From positions 37,039,001 to 37,103,000 of the forward strand of contig NC_073630.1 in NCBI RefSeq assembly GCF_029407905.1: 64,000 nt of DNA, in the 5' to 3' direction. The position numbers and the translations under genes are program-made. Below are positions 34,005-45,997 of the stretch, one piece after another (positions within the stretch are counted from its first letter, which is position 1; every line of letters begins with the position of its first letter). The notes beneath the pieces were generated by a model. That model searched no databases and was not told the origin of the DNA. It saw only the letters and a program-made list of their open reading frames with translations. The stretch comes from Bubalus kerabau (lineage: Eukaryota > Chordata > Mammalia > Artiodactyla > Bovidae).

Positions 34005-35290
34005 GATAAAATCACAGAGGCATAATTTCACATGCCATTAAAACAAATTAATTTGACTTTATATCTTAGTGAGACAAAGTTTTTTTTTTAATTTTAGTGT
34101 AATAATTTTTAATAATTGTATTGGTATTGTTATTCTAATGAATTAGATTTAAATGGTATTATGCTAATATTAACAACAAATATTTTCAGGATCAGGAAAA
34201 TATGTATGATTTTAGAGACTATGTAGAAAATTTAGTTTAAAATTGTGGTGAATTAATTTTTTGATTTTATGATTGATTAAAAAGTCAATATGCCTACATA
34301 CTTAAAAGTCCTTTAAAAAATGACCAGTGTCATTTCAGTGAGCATCACTGGCCCTTAATTTCTAAATAGTAAACTTATTCTCACATTTTTGATGGGTAGC
34401 TATTGGTAGAATAAACTTTTCTACTATGATAGAAAAATTACATTGGCCACATCATTTTCAGACTTTCAATAATTTTATAATTCTTTCTAAAAAAAGACTG
34501 CCATCACAATTCTAGTGATTTGCTGGCAGAACTATATTAAAATTATTCTTTTGAAACTTATAGTTTCCTGTATTACCATCAATTTTTCACAATAGCATGA
34601 AATGCTTATATTTTGTTATTGAAAGTAAATCATATGAAAAATGTTATACTGTACTACTGTATTTTGACAGTATTATTCCAATTTTAGTTACCACTTTATT
34701 TCATATTAATAAATGTTATTGCTTAAAAATTTTAATTTTTTAAGAGTGACTTCAATTTTATGTATAAATATACATATATTAAAGAGCACATAGTATGCAT
34801 ATTTTATTAATATATTAAATACATATTTCATTGTAATAAAACAATATTATTAAATATAGTACTTTTTAAATTAGTAGGTAGCACATGTAAGGCTTTAATT
34901 TGAGCAAGAAGTAGACATTTGTTTTACTAAGACACAGAGATTCAGGGTTGTTTGTCAGAGCATTTAGCCCCACATCTTACTATATTAAGCATTATGAAAG
35001 CATTGTGAAACTGGTAAAAACTTTGAATTTGTGTTAAGCATGTGCAATTCTTTAGTCAAAACTAATTTTTCTACATAAATGTAATTTATGTAGGGAAACC
35101 TCTTTCCAACAACAGGCTTTCAAAGTATAAAACATAAAACTGAGAAATAGAAGTGTTTACTAATGAAGGAAATTTAGAGCAACCTGAATTCATAGCAAGG
35201 CATGATTACCCATGAAAAGCTTATGAACTATACTCACTATGATTCCTGAATGGGTGGTAGACAACAATATTTTTTACCCATGTATTATTT
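34005..35290. other. Unassigned AT-rich DNA
   Basis: Nothing recognised. Confidence 0.5.
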
Positions 35291-35294
35291 TATT

Positions 35295-35402
35295 CTTTCT
35301 CTTTCTCTCTCTGTGTGCGTGTGTGTATACAGAGAGAGAATTGATTATATGTGTGTGTACATATATACATATACGTATATGTGTGTGTGTGTGTGTGTGC
35401 AT
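35295..35402. repeat. Compound (TC)n/(TG)n/(TA)n microsatellite
   Basis: CT runs, TGTG runs, ATATAC units and a final (TG)10-type run lead directly into the next SINE. Confidence 0.9.
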
Positions 35403-35613
35403 GCTAAGTCGATTATGTCAGGTCCAGCTCTTTGCAACTCTGTGGACTATAGCCCACCAGGCTCCTCTATCCATGGGGTTCTCCAGGCAAGAATACTGAG
35501 TGGGTTGTCATGCCTTCCTCCATGACATCTTCCCAACTCAGGGATCAAACCCGTGTCTTTTATGTCTCCTGCATAAGTAGGTGGGTTCTTTATGACTAGC
35601 ACCACCTGGAAGA
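35400..35613 (-). mobile_element. Bov-tA SINE
   Basis: Core at the left (GCATGCTAAGTCGATTATG) and a degraded tRNA-like head at the right (TCCAGGTGGTGCTAG on the minus strand). Confidence 0.87.
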
Positions 35614-37627
35614 CCACACACTTCTGGACAGCAGACAAGTCCTACAGATACATGTAAATGATTAATGTATGGGTCATGACTTAAGCAGTCTTGATGGTGA
35701 AATATGAAAGAGATAAAACCTATCAGTTTTAATTCCGTGTAAATTATTCTCCTTATTTTATCCAGCTTATTTTTTATTCAAATAAAAATAAAATTTGTAT
35801 TATTGCCTGGATTAATATGTGGATAAAATAACAAAGGCAATTAAAATACCAAAAGTTGGAAGGCAAAAAGGATGAATCCAGTAAAATAAAATCGTTCAGA
35901 AAATAAGATTATTTTTTAATTTTGAAACAATTTTTCTGCATAAAATTTAATTTCTGTACATCTAAAGTTAGTGTACTAAGCTAAACTTTTAAGTTAAAAT
36001 GCTTTGTTATAAAACTTGAAAGCTAAATACAACCATTTAATCTCATTATCAAGAGTCAGCAAAGTAGCATCTGTTTGGCTGTTCAGTTTAGCTTCTGTGA
36101 TTCAGTTCTGGAGTCTCTTCATAAAACAAAATTATCCTGTAGCTCTACTGTGCATTTATGCGTGAGGAAAGCCTCTGAACTTGCAATTTTTGAATCATAA
36201 TACTTTAATTTGATTTTTTTTCTAAATAAATGTTGTAATGCTCAAGTAATTGCATCCATCAGAACAAGTATTGAACATAAAATGATCCACACAAACTCCA
36301 TTGCTTAATCTGAAATCCTGAGCTGGCCTGTATAAATGAATATTCAAGGTTGCATTTACTTCAGTAGTGAAAGGCTATTCTTGTTCCCTTCCCTCTTTAG
36401 GATCCTTTCTAATGCTATTGTGCTTTTAGATCATTTGCAATTTGTTATACAAATGCTTTGCTTATTTTTCACCCCCCTTTACTTAGTACAACTGTTGTAA
36501 AGAAGGCTAGTATTAGGAAATTTAAAAGCTAATCTGAAATTCCACTTTCTAAAGTGTCAGGCATATGTGTGCATTGATAATCTACAGACTGAGAAGCATT
36601 TGGCCCCTGAATATGTAGGGCAGAGAAATAAAGGAGATCATACAGACCACTGAAAAAGGATTAGTGGTAAAATTAGGCAGCGGTATGAATCTATTGATTA
36701 ATCTGCACTTTTGACTGCCTGAATTATGAAGATAGCAGGCTTCCTCAAGACATTTAGAAACTCAGTATTTTCTTATTTATGATTAGTGAAGTAAATAAGT
36801 GTAGAATGACTTTATGGACTTTATTTACAAGAAAATAAAAATCAATTTCAAAATAATTTATTTGTGTATAACACGGTTTTAGCTTCTTTGGTATTGTTTT
36901 TATAAAAAAATTCTTATTGGTACACTTATTTCTAAAATTAAAAAATATCAATGGCATTTTATACATTTGACAAATAATTCCTGAATAACTACTACCAAAG
37001 CCAAAAATTTTTAATGGATTAGTTATATAACAGTAAACTAGACAAATAGAGGAAATCTGCATTGCTGCAATTTAAATAGAATATGGACAGAGCACAAAAA
37101 TCTTGCTCCCTTGATTTTAAATTCAGGTCACCTTAAACTTATTTCAGCTAGGGTAATTTCTACCAGTCATAAAGACTGAAATGCACAACTTGGTTTTGTC
37201 AAGAAATGCTCCCATACAAAGAAGGCTGAGCAGAGAATTCCTATCCAGAAATTTATCACAAGGATTTTGAATTAGAGGAACAGAAGTTAGCTCATTATGT
37301 TTGTGCATATGTATTTTTATGAACATAAAGAAATATTAAACATGCTTAAGACCTGATTGACCTACAATTGTATAACTGTATATTATAGAGTATAATTTCA
37401 TATAGCATGTGCCTAGAAAAATTAACTCTAATATAAATCATTAGTTTCTATTTGTTTATTCTGTCATTTAGTATGTTGTTAGTCATTGACAAATTCAGAT
37501 TTCTACTTGAAACTATTTTTCCACATGTCTGTCTTTCCTTCTTTGAAGATGAAACATTTAATTTTCTACAATACTAGGTGTGTGTAAAATACAAAAATGA
37601 GTTTCTAGCTGAATCCTTAAAAGAGGA
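35614..37627. other. Unassigned DNA, longest non-repeat stretch in this part
   Basis: About 2 kb with no repeat that I can name. 36050-36750 is less AT-biased and lacks simple runs; it could include conserved non-coding sequence, which needs alignment to judge. No convincing exon. Confidence 0.45.
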
Positions 37628-37708
37628 CTTGCCAAACTTTGACTCATAGGCCAAATCAAGCAGGCCACTTATTTTCATAAATAAGTTTTTACTGGAGCAG
37701 AGCTATAC

Positions 37709-38744
37709 TGCAGTAGGTTGAATTATAGTCACCCTCCCCAAATTAATTTTTAAACAATGATGACAGCAACAACAGCAAAACATTTCCACATCCTAATCTC
37801 TGGCTCCTGTGGATAATTTTCCTTGCCAATACAATAAAATATAGCCAATATATTATAAAATATAATCAATATTTTATAATAACTTTAGAGTATAATTTAT
37901 AAAATTATTTATAAAAATACTATAAAAATTTATAATAATATTTTATCACTATGTTGTATACCTGAAACACATATATTAAAAATCAATTCCTTATGAAGAA
38001 TTGATGCTTTTGAACTGTGGTGTTGGAGAAGACTCTTGAGAGTCCCTTGGACTGCAAGGAGATCCAACCAGTCCATTCTGAAGGAGATCAGCCCTGGGAT
38101 TTCTTTGGAAGGAATGATGCTAAAGCTGAAACTCCAGTACTTTGGCCACCTCATGTGAAGAGTTGACTCATTGGAAAAGACTCTGATGCTGGGAGGGATT
38201 GGGGGCAGGAGGAGAAGGGGACGACAGAGGATGAGATGGCTGGATGGCATCACTGACTCGATGGACGTGAGTCTCAGTGAACTCCGGGAGTTGGTATTGG
38301 ACAGGGAGGCCTGGCGTGCTGCGATTCATGGGGTCGCAAAGAGTCAGACACGACTGAGCGACTGATCTGATCTGATCTGATGTAGTACAAGGGACTTTAA
38401 ATTTAAAATTAAGGTTTTTGAAGATTAGGTAATTTAATGCAATTACAAGAATCTTTATAAGAGTGAAGTAAGAAGGATCAGAGCCAATGACAGGAAATGC
38501 GATGATGGAAACAAAGGTTAGGGATAGTGTGAGGAAGGGCCTTGTGTCTAGAAATGCAGGCAGAACTGAAAAATGAAAAATATTAGAAAAATGGATCCTC
38601 CCTTGAAGCCTTTTACATGAATGCAACCTTGCTTATGCTTTGATTCTTGACTTCACACCTCCAGACATTTAAAATCATAAATTTGTATTGTCCTAAGTGA
38701 CGAAGTTTGAGGTAATTTATTACATCAGCAAAGGGAATTAATAC
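37709..38744 (+). mobile_element. MaLR-type (ERVL) LTR, split by BovB
   Basis: Starts TGCAGTAGGTTGAATTATAG, continues TTCCACATCCTAATCTCTGG, and after the BovB resumes at about 38384. The 3' half is characteristic: TCTTTATAAGAGTGAAGTAA, GAAATGCGATGATGGAAACA, CCTAAGTGACGAAGTTTGAG, and the end GGGAATTAATAC. 37840-37990 is very AT-rich and may hold a further small insertion. Confidence 0.65.
37995..38381 (+). mobile_element. BovB LINE 3' end inside the MaLR LTR
   Basis: Starts GAAGAATTGATGCTTTTGAA and ends with a (CTGAT)n tail. The BovB C-terminal frame (RRRRGRQRMRWLDGITDSMD) is open from 38171 to the tail. Confidence 0.93.
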
Positions 38745-38960
38745 CGAGTTTCTCTGATGGCTCAGTGGTAAAGAATCTACATGCTAATGCAGGAGACATG
38801 AGTTCAATCCCTGGGTCAGGAAGATACCTTGGAGAAGGAAATGGTGCAACGTACTCCACTATTCTTGCCTCAAAAACCCCATGGACAGAGGAGCCTGGTG
38901 GGTTATAGTCTATGGGGTTGCAAAGAGTCAGATACAACTTAGTGACTGAACAATAACAAC
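38745..38960 (+). mobile_element. Bov-tA SINE with perfect 13-bp TSD
   Basis: AGGGAATTAATAC at 38732-38744 and 38961-38973. The duplicated word is the 3' end of the MaLR LTR, so the SINE landed at its last bases. Confidence 0.94.
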
Positions 38961-39100
38961 AGGGAATTAATACACACATTTTAATTTACATACTATTTAT
39001 GGCTACTTGTGCATCACAGTGGTAAAAAACAGTTTTACAAAATGTAAAATGTATAATAATTTATCCCCTTCTATGGAAAGAAAATCTTCAAAAACCTACC

Positions 39101-39879
39101 TTAAAATGAGAAGGACTCCCTCCACTCCAATTTTTTAAAACTTTTCTCAGATATCTGTTATGATCCCCCTTATACTTAGCTTACATAGTTATTTGTATGT
39201 ATTGATATGTGTATCTGTTTAATTCTGTGATGAATTTTTTTAAAGCAGCAAAGCCTGCTTGTATGCTTTTCTTCTTGTGCTAGTAGCATAGTTTCATTCA
39301 TGTATTGGTGTTCTGGAACTATTAAATAATTAGAAATTTTACAAAACAGATATTTGGAACAAAATTCTTCTATTTATAGGTTTTGTATAGTTGTGTTTGA
39401 CTCTTTATTAGTTTTTATGAATTCATTATCTAGATATTAATTAAACCCTACAGTGATACATATTTGAATTTTTTTGTGTTGACAAATACCAATCCTGTAA
39501 TATAGTCTCATCTTGATTTTTTTTATTTAAAAGCCTGTTTCTTTTCATAATTATTAAAAAAGAGAGAAAGCCAACTAGAAGAGATGATATTTGAGAAATT
39601 TAAGGAAGTGAAGGAATTAACATGAAGATATGTTAACATGAAGATATGAAATCCCAAGCTGAGAAAAGTAAAGTTTTTCAATGAAGAATCTCCTTGAAAT
39701 GTGAGATTAAAGCATAATGTTTAGAGTATCTAAGGTGTGCTGAATTCAGCTGTGGCCACTGGGATAGCCTGTTGAATATAACTCTAATTCTAAAGGAATA
39801 TTCAGTGCCAAACTGGTCATTAATAATTTGCCATAACTCATGATTATCAATGGGGTCCTTTTTTCATCATTAATTTGTT
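39101..39879. other. Unassigned AT-rich DNA
   Basis: Nothing recognised except a short direct repeat of TTAACATGAAGATATG at about 39617-39648. Confidence 0.5.
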
Positions 39880-40094
39880 ATGAAAGTGAAAGTGTTAGTC
39901 ACTCAATCATGTCTGACTCTTTTGTGACTCCATGGACTGTAGTACCCCAAACTCCTCTTTCCATGAAATTCTCCAGGCAAGAATACTGGAGTGGGCAGCT
40001 GTTCCCTTCTCCAGAGGATCTTCCCAACTTAGGGACCAAACCTGTGTCTCCTACATTGCATACAGATTCTTTACCATCTGAGGCATCAGGAAAT
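39880..40094 (-). mobile_element. Bov-tA SINE
   Basis: GAAAGTGAAAGTGTTAGTCA at the left, core, then a degraded head at the right (CCTGATGCCTCAGATGG on the minus strand). Confidence 0.88.
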
Positions 40095-40496
40095 CAAACA
40101 ATACAATAGTGTCTAAGAAACAATCAATATCATCAGTATATGTTAACAATACATTCAATATATATAGTATATAATAATATATATAATATTATAATGTTCA
40201 ATGAAACAATGAACAGCTATTATTATAAACAACAAACTGTCCAGTGACAGGGCTGAAAAATTCATTTTGCATTATTATCATAAAGGTGAAGTCAAAGGCA
40301 AGAATAGAAAATGGCCAAAGATGGAACCTAGGGAAACACTAACATTTAGAAAGTTAAATAAATAGAAATAAAATAGCTAAAGGCTATTATCTGGAAGGAG
40401 CTTCCAGAGATATGGAGACAAATCAGAAGAAAGTGATACTTTTAGTCATTTAAGGGTTCTCTAACACTCATAATGCAATGGAGAAATTTAAGTAGT
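40095..40496. other. Unassigned DNA with an (AT)n-rich patch
   Basis: TA-rich tract at about 40156-40195. Nothing else. Confidence 0.5.
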
Positions 40497-40505
40497 AAAT
40501 TCTAA

Positions 40506-40988
40506 CTGCATATTAAAAGTCAGAGGCATCACTTTCCTGATAAAGGCCCATAGAGTGAAAGCTATGGCTTTTCCAGTAGTCATGTGTGGATGTGAGAGTG
40601 GGACAACAAAGAAGGCTGAGCACTGAAGAATTAATGCTTTTGAACTGTGGTGATGAAGCAGACTCTTGAGAGCCTCTTGGACTGTGAGAAGATCAAACCA
40701 GTCAATCTCAAATATTTATTGGAAGGACTAATGCTAAAGTTGAAGCTCCAATATTTTGGCCACCTGATGTGAAGAGCTGACTCATTGGAAAAGACCCTGA
40801 TGCTAGGAAAGATTGAGGGCAAGAGGAGAAAGGGGTAACAGAGGATGAGATACTTCGATAGCATCACTAATTCAATGGACATGAGTTTGAGCAAACTCCA
40901 GGAGACAGTGAAATACAGGGAAGCCTGGTGTGCTGCAGTCCATGGGATTGCAAAGAGCTGGACATGAAGGAGTGACTAAACAACAACA
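40506..40988 (+). mobile_element. BovB LINE 3' end, older subtype
   Basis: Starts TGCATATTAAAAGTCAGAGG and ends ACTAAACAACAACA, a tail unlike the GAACTGAACT type. AAATTCTAA occurs at 40497-40505 and 40989-40997. Confidence 0.9.
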
Positions 40989-40997
40989 AAATTCTAA

Positions 40998-42539
40998 AAA
41001 GTCTGGAATTGAAAGTCTGACTGCAAGGTTTCTAGATAAGTTTTTGAAAATAAGAAAAGATACAAAGCTAATTATGTTAATAACATGGAAATTATGATTA
41101 ACAGGCTTTTATAGAATCATTCTATTAGGATTGCTCTTACTAACTCACTTTTCAGATTATAATCAATAACCTAAGCAGTTTCCCATCTACCTATTTATAG
41201 AATGAATCTTAAAGGCACTTAGAATGAAGACTATATATCTATAGAGAGAGACTAAATATGGTCATATCCTCTATGATGGATAAATATGTTAGTTTTCTAT
41301 TCCCATAGAAGAGAAACATTAAGAAAGTGGTTTTAATTTTCTTTGTAACATCTAGATACGTTTCTATGACAGAAACATTAAGAAAACTATGTTACTTCAT
41401 GGATGAAATAGCACCTGGAATGATTATAAATTTAAAAAGGATTGTAATTTCTGAGTGGAGATTCTGAAACCAAATTTCATATAATGAGAAAAAGATAAAG
41501 GCTTCTCAAGAAGAGAAACCCATCAATCAAAAGTACTCTAAGCTCAAAACACCTTATAAAATTAATAATATTCAGAGTATTCATGCAAGGTGTTAATTGG
41601 GTCACTTCACTCCAGCTAGGTTAAAAAAAAAAATTCCCTTAGCTTCTAGCAAGGTGATAATTGCATTCATTCTTACAAAATGACATGGCTATATATGGGT
41701 AGAAAATTCTTTGCACCTAGACAGATAAAGGCTGAGTGGAAATCAATGAAGTATAGAGAGAAAGAGAATAGAATTAGGACAATGACGTTTATAAGTATAT
41801 ATAATTAGCATTATAACAACCTCTTATTTGTGCATAATTACTAGTTTTGTGGTAGATTGATTATTAAGTTTTAATCATAGAGTTACTTTGACTTTATTCT
41901 CCATTAGCAAGACTTTTGATTGCTGTGTTAATTTTCTTTTCTTATGAAACAAATCATTTGATTTTTTCTGACCATTTAATTTAAATCTTCTTAGGAAATA
42001 AAATATCTCCCTAAAGTTTTCAATTATTTTCTAAATATGAATTTTTCAGTGATTTCTTCTATCTTTTTGAGCAAATGGCTTTTATAATTCAATCTTGGAT
42101 ATTTTGTTTTGCTAATCCTAGTCATTAACTTTTTCTCTGGTGCCTTACTATGAATCATGTTTTAATAACCATCTTTCCCTTCATTTTGCATTATACTTCC
42201 TGTTTTGTCATTGAACACACACAGTTGTAAAAATAGAGGACACATTTTCTTCAGTGTGCCATACCTACAGATATTGTACATTTGTCACCCACAGACACTG
42301 CAGTGAATGAGTTTTTCCCCCGGCTGTTGTGAGATAGATCAGATAGTGACAGTGCTCTAGAGATGCGATTTTTGGAGAAATGCCACTCCTAGTCTCCCTT
42401 CTATGCAAGATTCCTGATCTTAACAGCGACTATAGTCATGAGACTGCTGGCTCTCAAAGCTCTGCAAAACCCAAGAAGAGGATGGAAACATGTTGCAAAC
42501 CCAGATGTGCTTTCCAAATTTCAGCATTTTTTGGATAAA
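40998..42539. other. Unassigned AT-rich DNA
   Basis: Mostly nothing recognised. 42330-42539 may be a further degraded part of the Tigger1-like element that follows, but I could not align it by eye. Confidence 0.4.
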
Positions 42540-42719
42540 CAATGCTTAGATGATTGAAGATGTATTGGAAGTAGCAAGAGAACTAGATTTAGAAGTGGAT
42601 CCTGAAATGTGACTGACATACAGTCTCATGATAAGACTTTAATGAATAAGGGGCTACTTATAAATGATCAGAGCAAATGGTTTCTTAAGATGGAATTAGC
42701 TCCTAGTGAAGATTCTGTG

Positions 42720-42912
42720 TCAGACCTCTCCACCATGACCCACCCGTCTTGGGTGGCCCCATGGGCATGGCTTATTTTCATTGAGTTAGACAAGGCTGTG
42801 GTCCTAGTGTGATTAGATTGACTAGTTTTCTGTGAAAACTAGTCTTCTCAATGTAACAAAGCCATGCCCATGGGGCCACCCAAGATGGGCCAGTCATGGT
42901 GGAGAGGTCTGA
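42720..42912. repeat. Inverted repeat at the BovB 5' end
   Basis: Outer arms 42720-42785 and 42848-42912 are reverse complements (the first 20 bases match perfectly, the rest with few mismatches). The centre is a perfect 10-bp inverted repeat, GACTAGTTTT (42820-42829) and AAAACTAGTC (42835-42844), around CTGTG. The right arm lacks about 35 bases present in the left arm. Confidence 0.93.
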
Positions 42913-43180
42913 CAGAATGTGGCCCACTGGAGAAGGGATTGGAAAACCACTTCAGTACTCTTGCCTTGAGAAGCCCATGAACAGTATGAAAAGGCAAAAT
43001 GATAAGATACTGAAAGAGGAACTCCCCAGGTCAGTAGATGCCCAATATGCTACTGGAGATGAGAGGAGAAATAACTCCAGAAAGAATGAAAGGATGGAGC
43101 CAAAGCAAAAACAATACCCAGTTGTGGATGTGACTGGTGATAGAAGCAAGGTCTGATGCTGTAAAGAGCAATATTGCATA

Positions 43181-45997
43181 GGAACCTGGAATGTCAGGTC
43201 CATGAATCAAGGCAAATTGGAAGTGGTCAAACAAGAGATGGCAAGAGTGACATCGACATTCTAAGAATCAGCGAACTCAAATGCACTGGAATGGGTGAAT
43301 TTAACTCAGATGACCATTATATCTACTACTGCGGGCAGGAATCCCTTAGAAGAAATGGAGTAGCCATCATGGTCAACAAAAGAATTTGAAATGCAGAACT
43401 TGGATGCAATTTCAAAAACGACAGAATGATCCTTGTTCATTTCCAAAGCAAACCATTCAATATCACAGTGATCCAAGACTATGCCCCAACCAGTAATGCT
43501 GAAGAGGCTGAAATTGAACGGTTCTATGAAGACCTACAAGACCTTTTAGAACTAACACCCAAAAAAGATGTCCTTTTCATTATAGGGGACTGGAATGCAA
43601 AAGTAGGAAGTTAAGAAACACCTGGAGTAACAGGCAAACTTGGACTTGGAATACGGAATGAAGCAGGGTAAAGACTAATAGAGTTTTGCCAAGAAAATGC
43701 ACTGGTCATAGCAAACACTCTCTTCCAACAACACAAGAGAAGACTCTACACATGGACATCATGAGATGGTCAACACTGAAATCAGATTGATTATATTCTT
43801 TGCAGCCAAAGATGGAGAAGCTCTATATAGTCAACAAAAACAAGACCAGGAGGTGACTGTGGCTCAGATCATGAACTCCTTATTGCCAAATTCAGACTTA
43901 AATTGAAGAAAGTAGAGAAAACCACTAGATCATTCATGTATGACATAAATCAAATCCCTTATGATTATACAGTGGAAGTGAGAAATAGATTTAAGGGACT
44001 CGATCTGATAGACAGAGTGCCTGATGAACTATGGAATGAAGTTCGTGACATTGTACAGGAGACAGGGATCAAGACCATCCCCATGGAAAAGAAATGCAAA
44101 AAAGCAAAATGGCTGTCTGGGGAGGCCTTACAAATAGCTGTGAAAAGAAGAGAAGTGAAAAGCAAAGGAGAAAAGGAAAGATATAAGCATCTGAATGCAG
44201 AGTTCCAAAGAATAGCAAGAAGAGATAAGAAAGCCTCCCTCAGCGATCAGTGCAAAGAAATAGAGGAAAACAACAGAATGGGAAAGACTAGAGATCACTT
44301 CAAGAAAACTGGAGATACCAAGGGAACATTTCATGCAAAGATTGGCTCGATAAAGGACAGAAATGGTATGGACCTAACAGAAGCAGAAGATATTAACAAG
44401 AGGTGGCAAGAGTACATAGAAGAACTGTACAAAAAACATCTTCATGACCAAGATAATCACGATGGTGTGATCACTCACCTAGAGCCAAATATCCTGGAAT
44501 GTGAAGTAAAGTGAGCCTTAGAAAGCATCACTATGAAAAAAGCTAGTGGAGGTGATGGAATTCCAGTTGAGCTATTTCAAATCCTGGAAGATGATGCTGT
44601 GAAAGTGCTGCACTCAATATGCCAGCAAATTTGGAAAACTCAGCAGTGGCTACAGGACTGGAAAAGGTCAGTTTTCATTCCAATCCCAAAGAAAGGTAAT
44701 ACCAAAGAATGCTCAAACTACAGTACAATTGTACTCATCTCACATGCTAGTAAAGTAATGCTCAAAATTCCCCAAGTCAGGCTTCAGCAATATGTGAACC
44801 GTGAACTTCCAGATGTTCAAGCTGGTTTTAGAAAAGGCAGAGGAACCAGAGACCAAATTGCCAACATCTGCTGGATGATCAAAAAAGCAAGAGAGTTCCA
44901 GAAAAACATCTATTTCTTCTTTATTGACTATGCCAAAGCTTTTGACTGTGTGGATCACAATATACTGTGGAAAATTCTGAAAGAGATAGGAATACCAGAC
45001 CACCTGACCTGCCTCTTGAGAAATCTGTATGCAGGTCAGGAAGCAACAGTTAGAACTGGACATGGACAACAGACTGGTTCCAAATAGGAAAAGGAGTACA
45101 TCAAGGGTGTATATCGTCACCCTTCTTATTTAACTTATATGCAGAGTACATCATGAGAAACGCTGGGCTGGAAGAAGCACAAGCTGGAATCAATATTGCT
45201 GGGAGAAAAATCAATAACCTAACATATGCAGATGACACCACCCTTATGGCAGAAAGTGAAGAGGAACTAAAAAGCCTCTTGATGAAGGTGAAAGAGGAGA
45301 GAAAAAGTTGGCTTAAAGCTCAACATTCAGAAAACATTCAGAAGATCATGGCATCTGGTCCCATCACTTAATGGGAAATAGATGGGGAGACAGTGAAACA
45401 GTTTCAGACTTTATTTTTGGGGGCTGCAAAATCACTGCAGATGGTGACTGGACCCATGAAATTAAAAGACACTTACTCCTTGCAATAAAAGTTATTACCA
45501 ACCTAAATAGCATATTGAAAAGTAGAGACATTACTTTGCCAACAAAGGTCCGTCCTGTCAAAGCTATGTTTTTTCCGGTAGTCATGTATGGATGTGAGAG
45601 TTGGACTGTGAAGAAGGCTGAGCGCTGAAGAATTGATGCTTTTGAACTGTGGTGTTGGAGAAGACTCTTGAGAGTCCCTTGGACTGCAAGGAGATCCAAC
45701 CAGTCCATTCTGAAGGAGATCAGTTCTGGGTGTTCTTTGGAAGGAATGATGCTGAAGCTGAGACTCCAGTACTTTGGCCACCTCATGCGAAGAGTTGACT
45801 CATTGGAAAAGACTCTGATGCTGGGAGGGATTGGGGGCAGGAGGAGAAGGAGACGACAGAAGATGAGATGGCTGGATGGTATCACTGACTCGATGGACGT
45901 GAGTCTGAGTGAACTCTGGGAGTTGGTGGTGGACAGGGAGGCCCGGCGTGCTGCTATTCATGGGGTCGCAAAGAGTTGGACATGCCTGAGCGACTGA
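43181..45997 (+). pseudogene. BovB endonuclease-reverse transcriptase coding remnant
   Basis: The most complete BovB coding sequence here, in order. AP-endonuclease-like domain: GTWNVRSMNQGK at 43181, SELKCTGMGEFNSDDHYIYY, VIQDYAPTSNAEEAEIE, and the catalytic GDWNAK motif at about 43588. Linker: SDHELLIAKFRLKLKKVEKT at 43870-43925. RT: GGDGIPVELFQILEDDAVK at about 44552, IDYAKAFDCVDHNILW at about 44924, and the catalytic YADD at 45225-45236. C-terminal region: MYGCESWTVKKAER and the WTARRSNQSILKEI block near 45680. Breaks are stops at about 43389, 43614 and 44514 (a Trp codon turned TGA), a frameshift near 45085, another near 45300, and a stop at 45628. RTE-type proteins nick the target and reverse transcribe from the nick; this copy has the motifs but not an open frame, so it is dead. 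Confidence 0.92.

Larger units (their letters stand above)
37628..39100. mobile_element. Ancient hAT-type nonautonomous DNA transposon, split
   Basis: Left part 37628-37708 (GCCAAACTTTGACTCATAGG, AATAAGTTTTTACTGGAGC). Right part about 38974-39100 (TTACATACTATTTATGGCTA, ATCTTCAAAAACC). The two are collinear with a common mammalian hAT-like (MER-class) element whose ends read GGCAAACT. The middle holds an LTR, a BovB and a SINE. The exact family name is uncertain. Confidence 0.5.
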
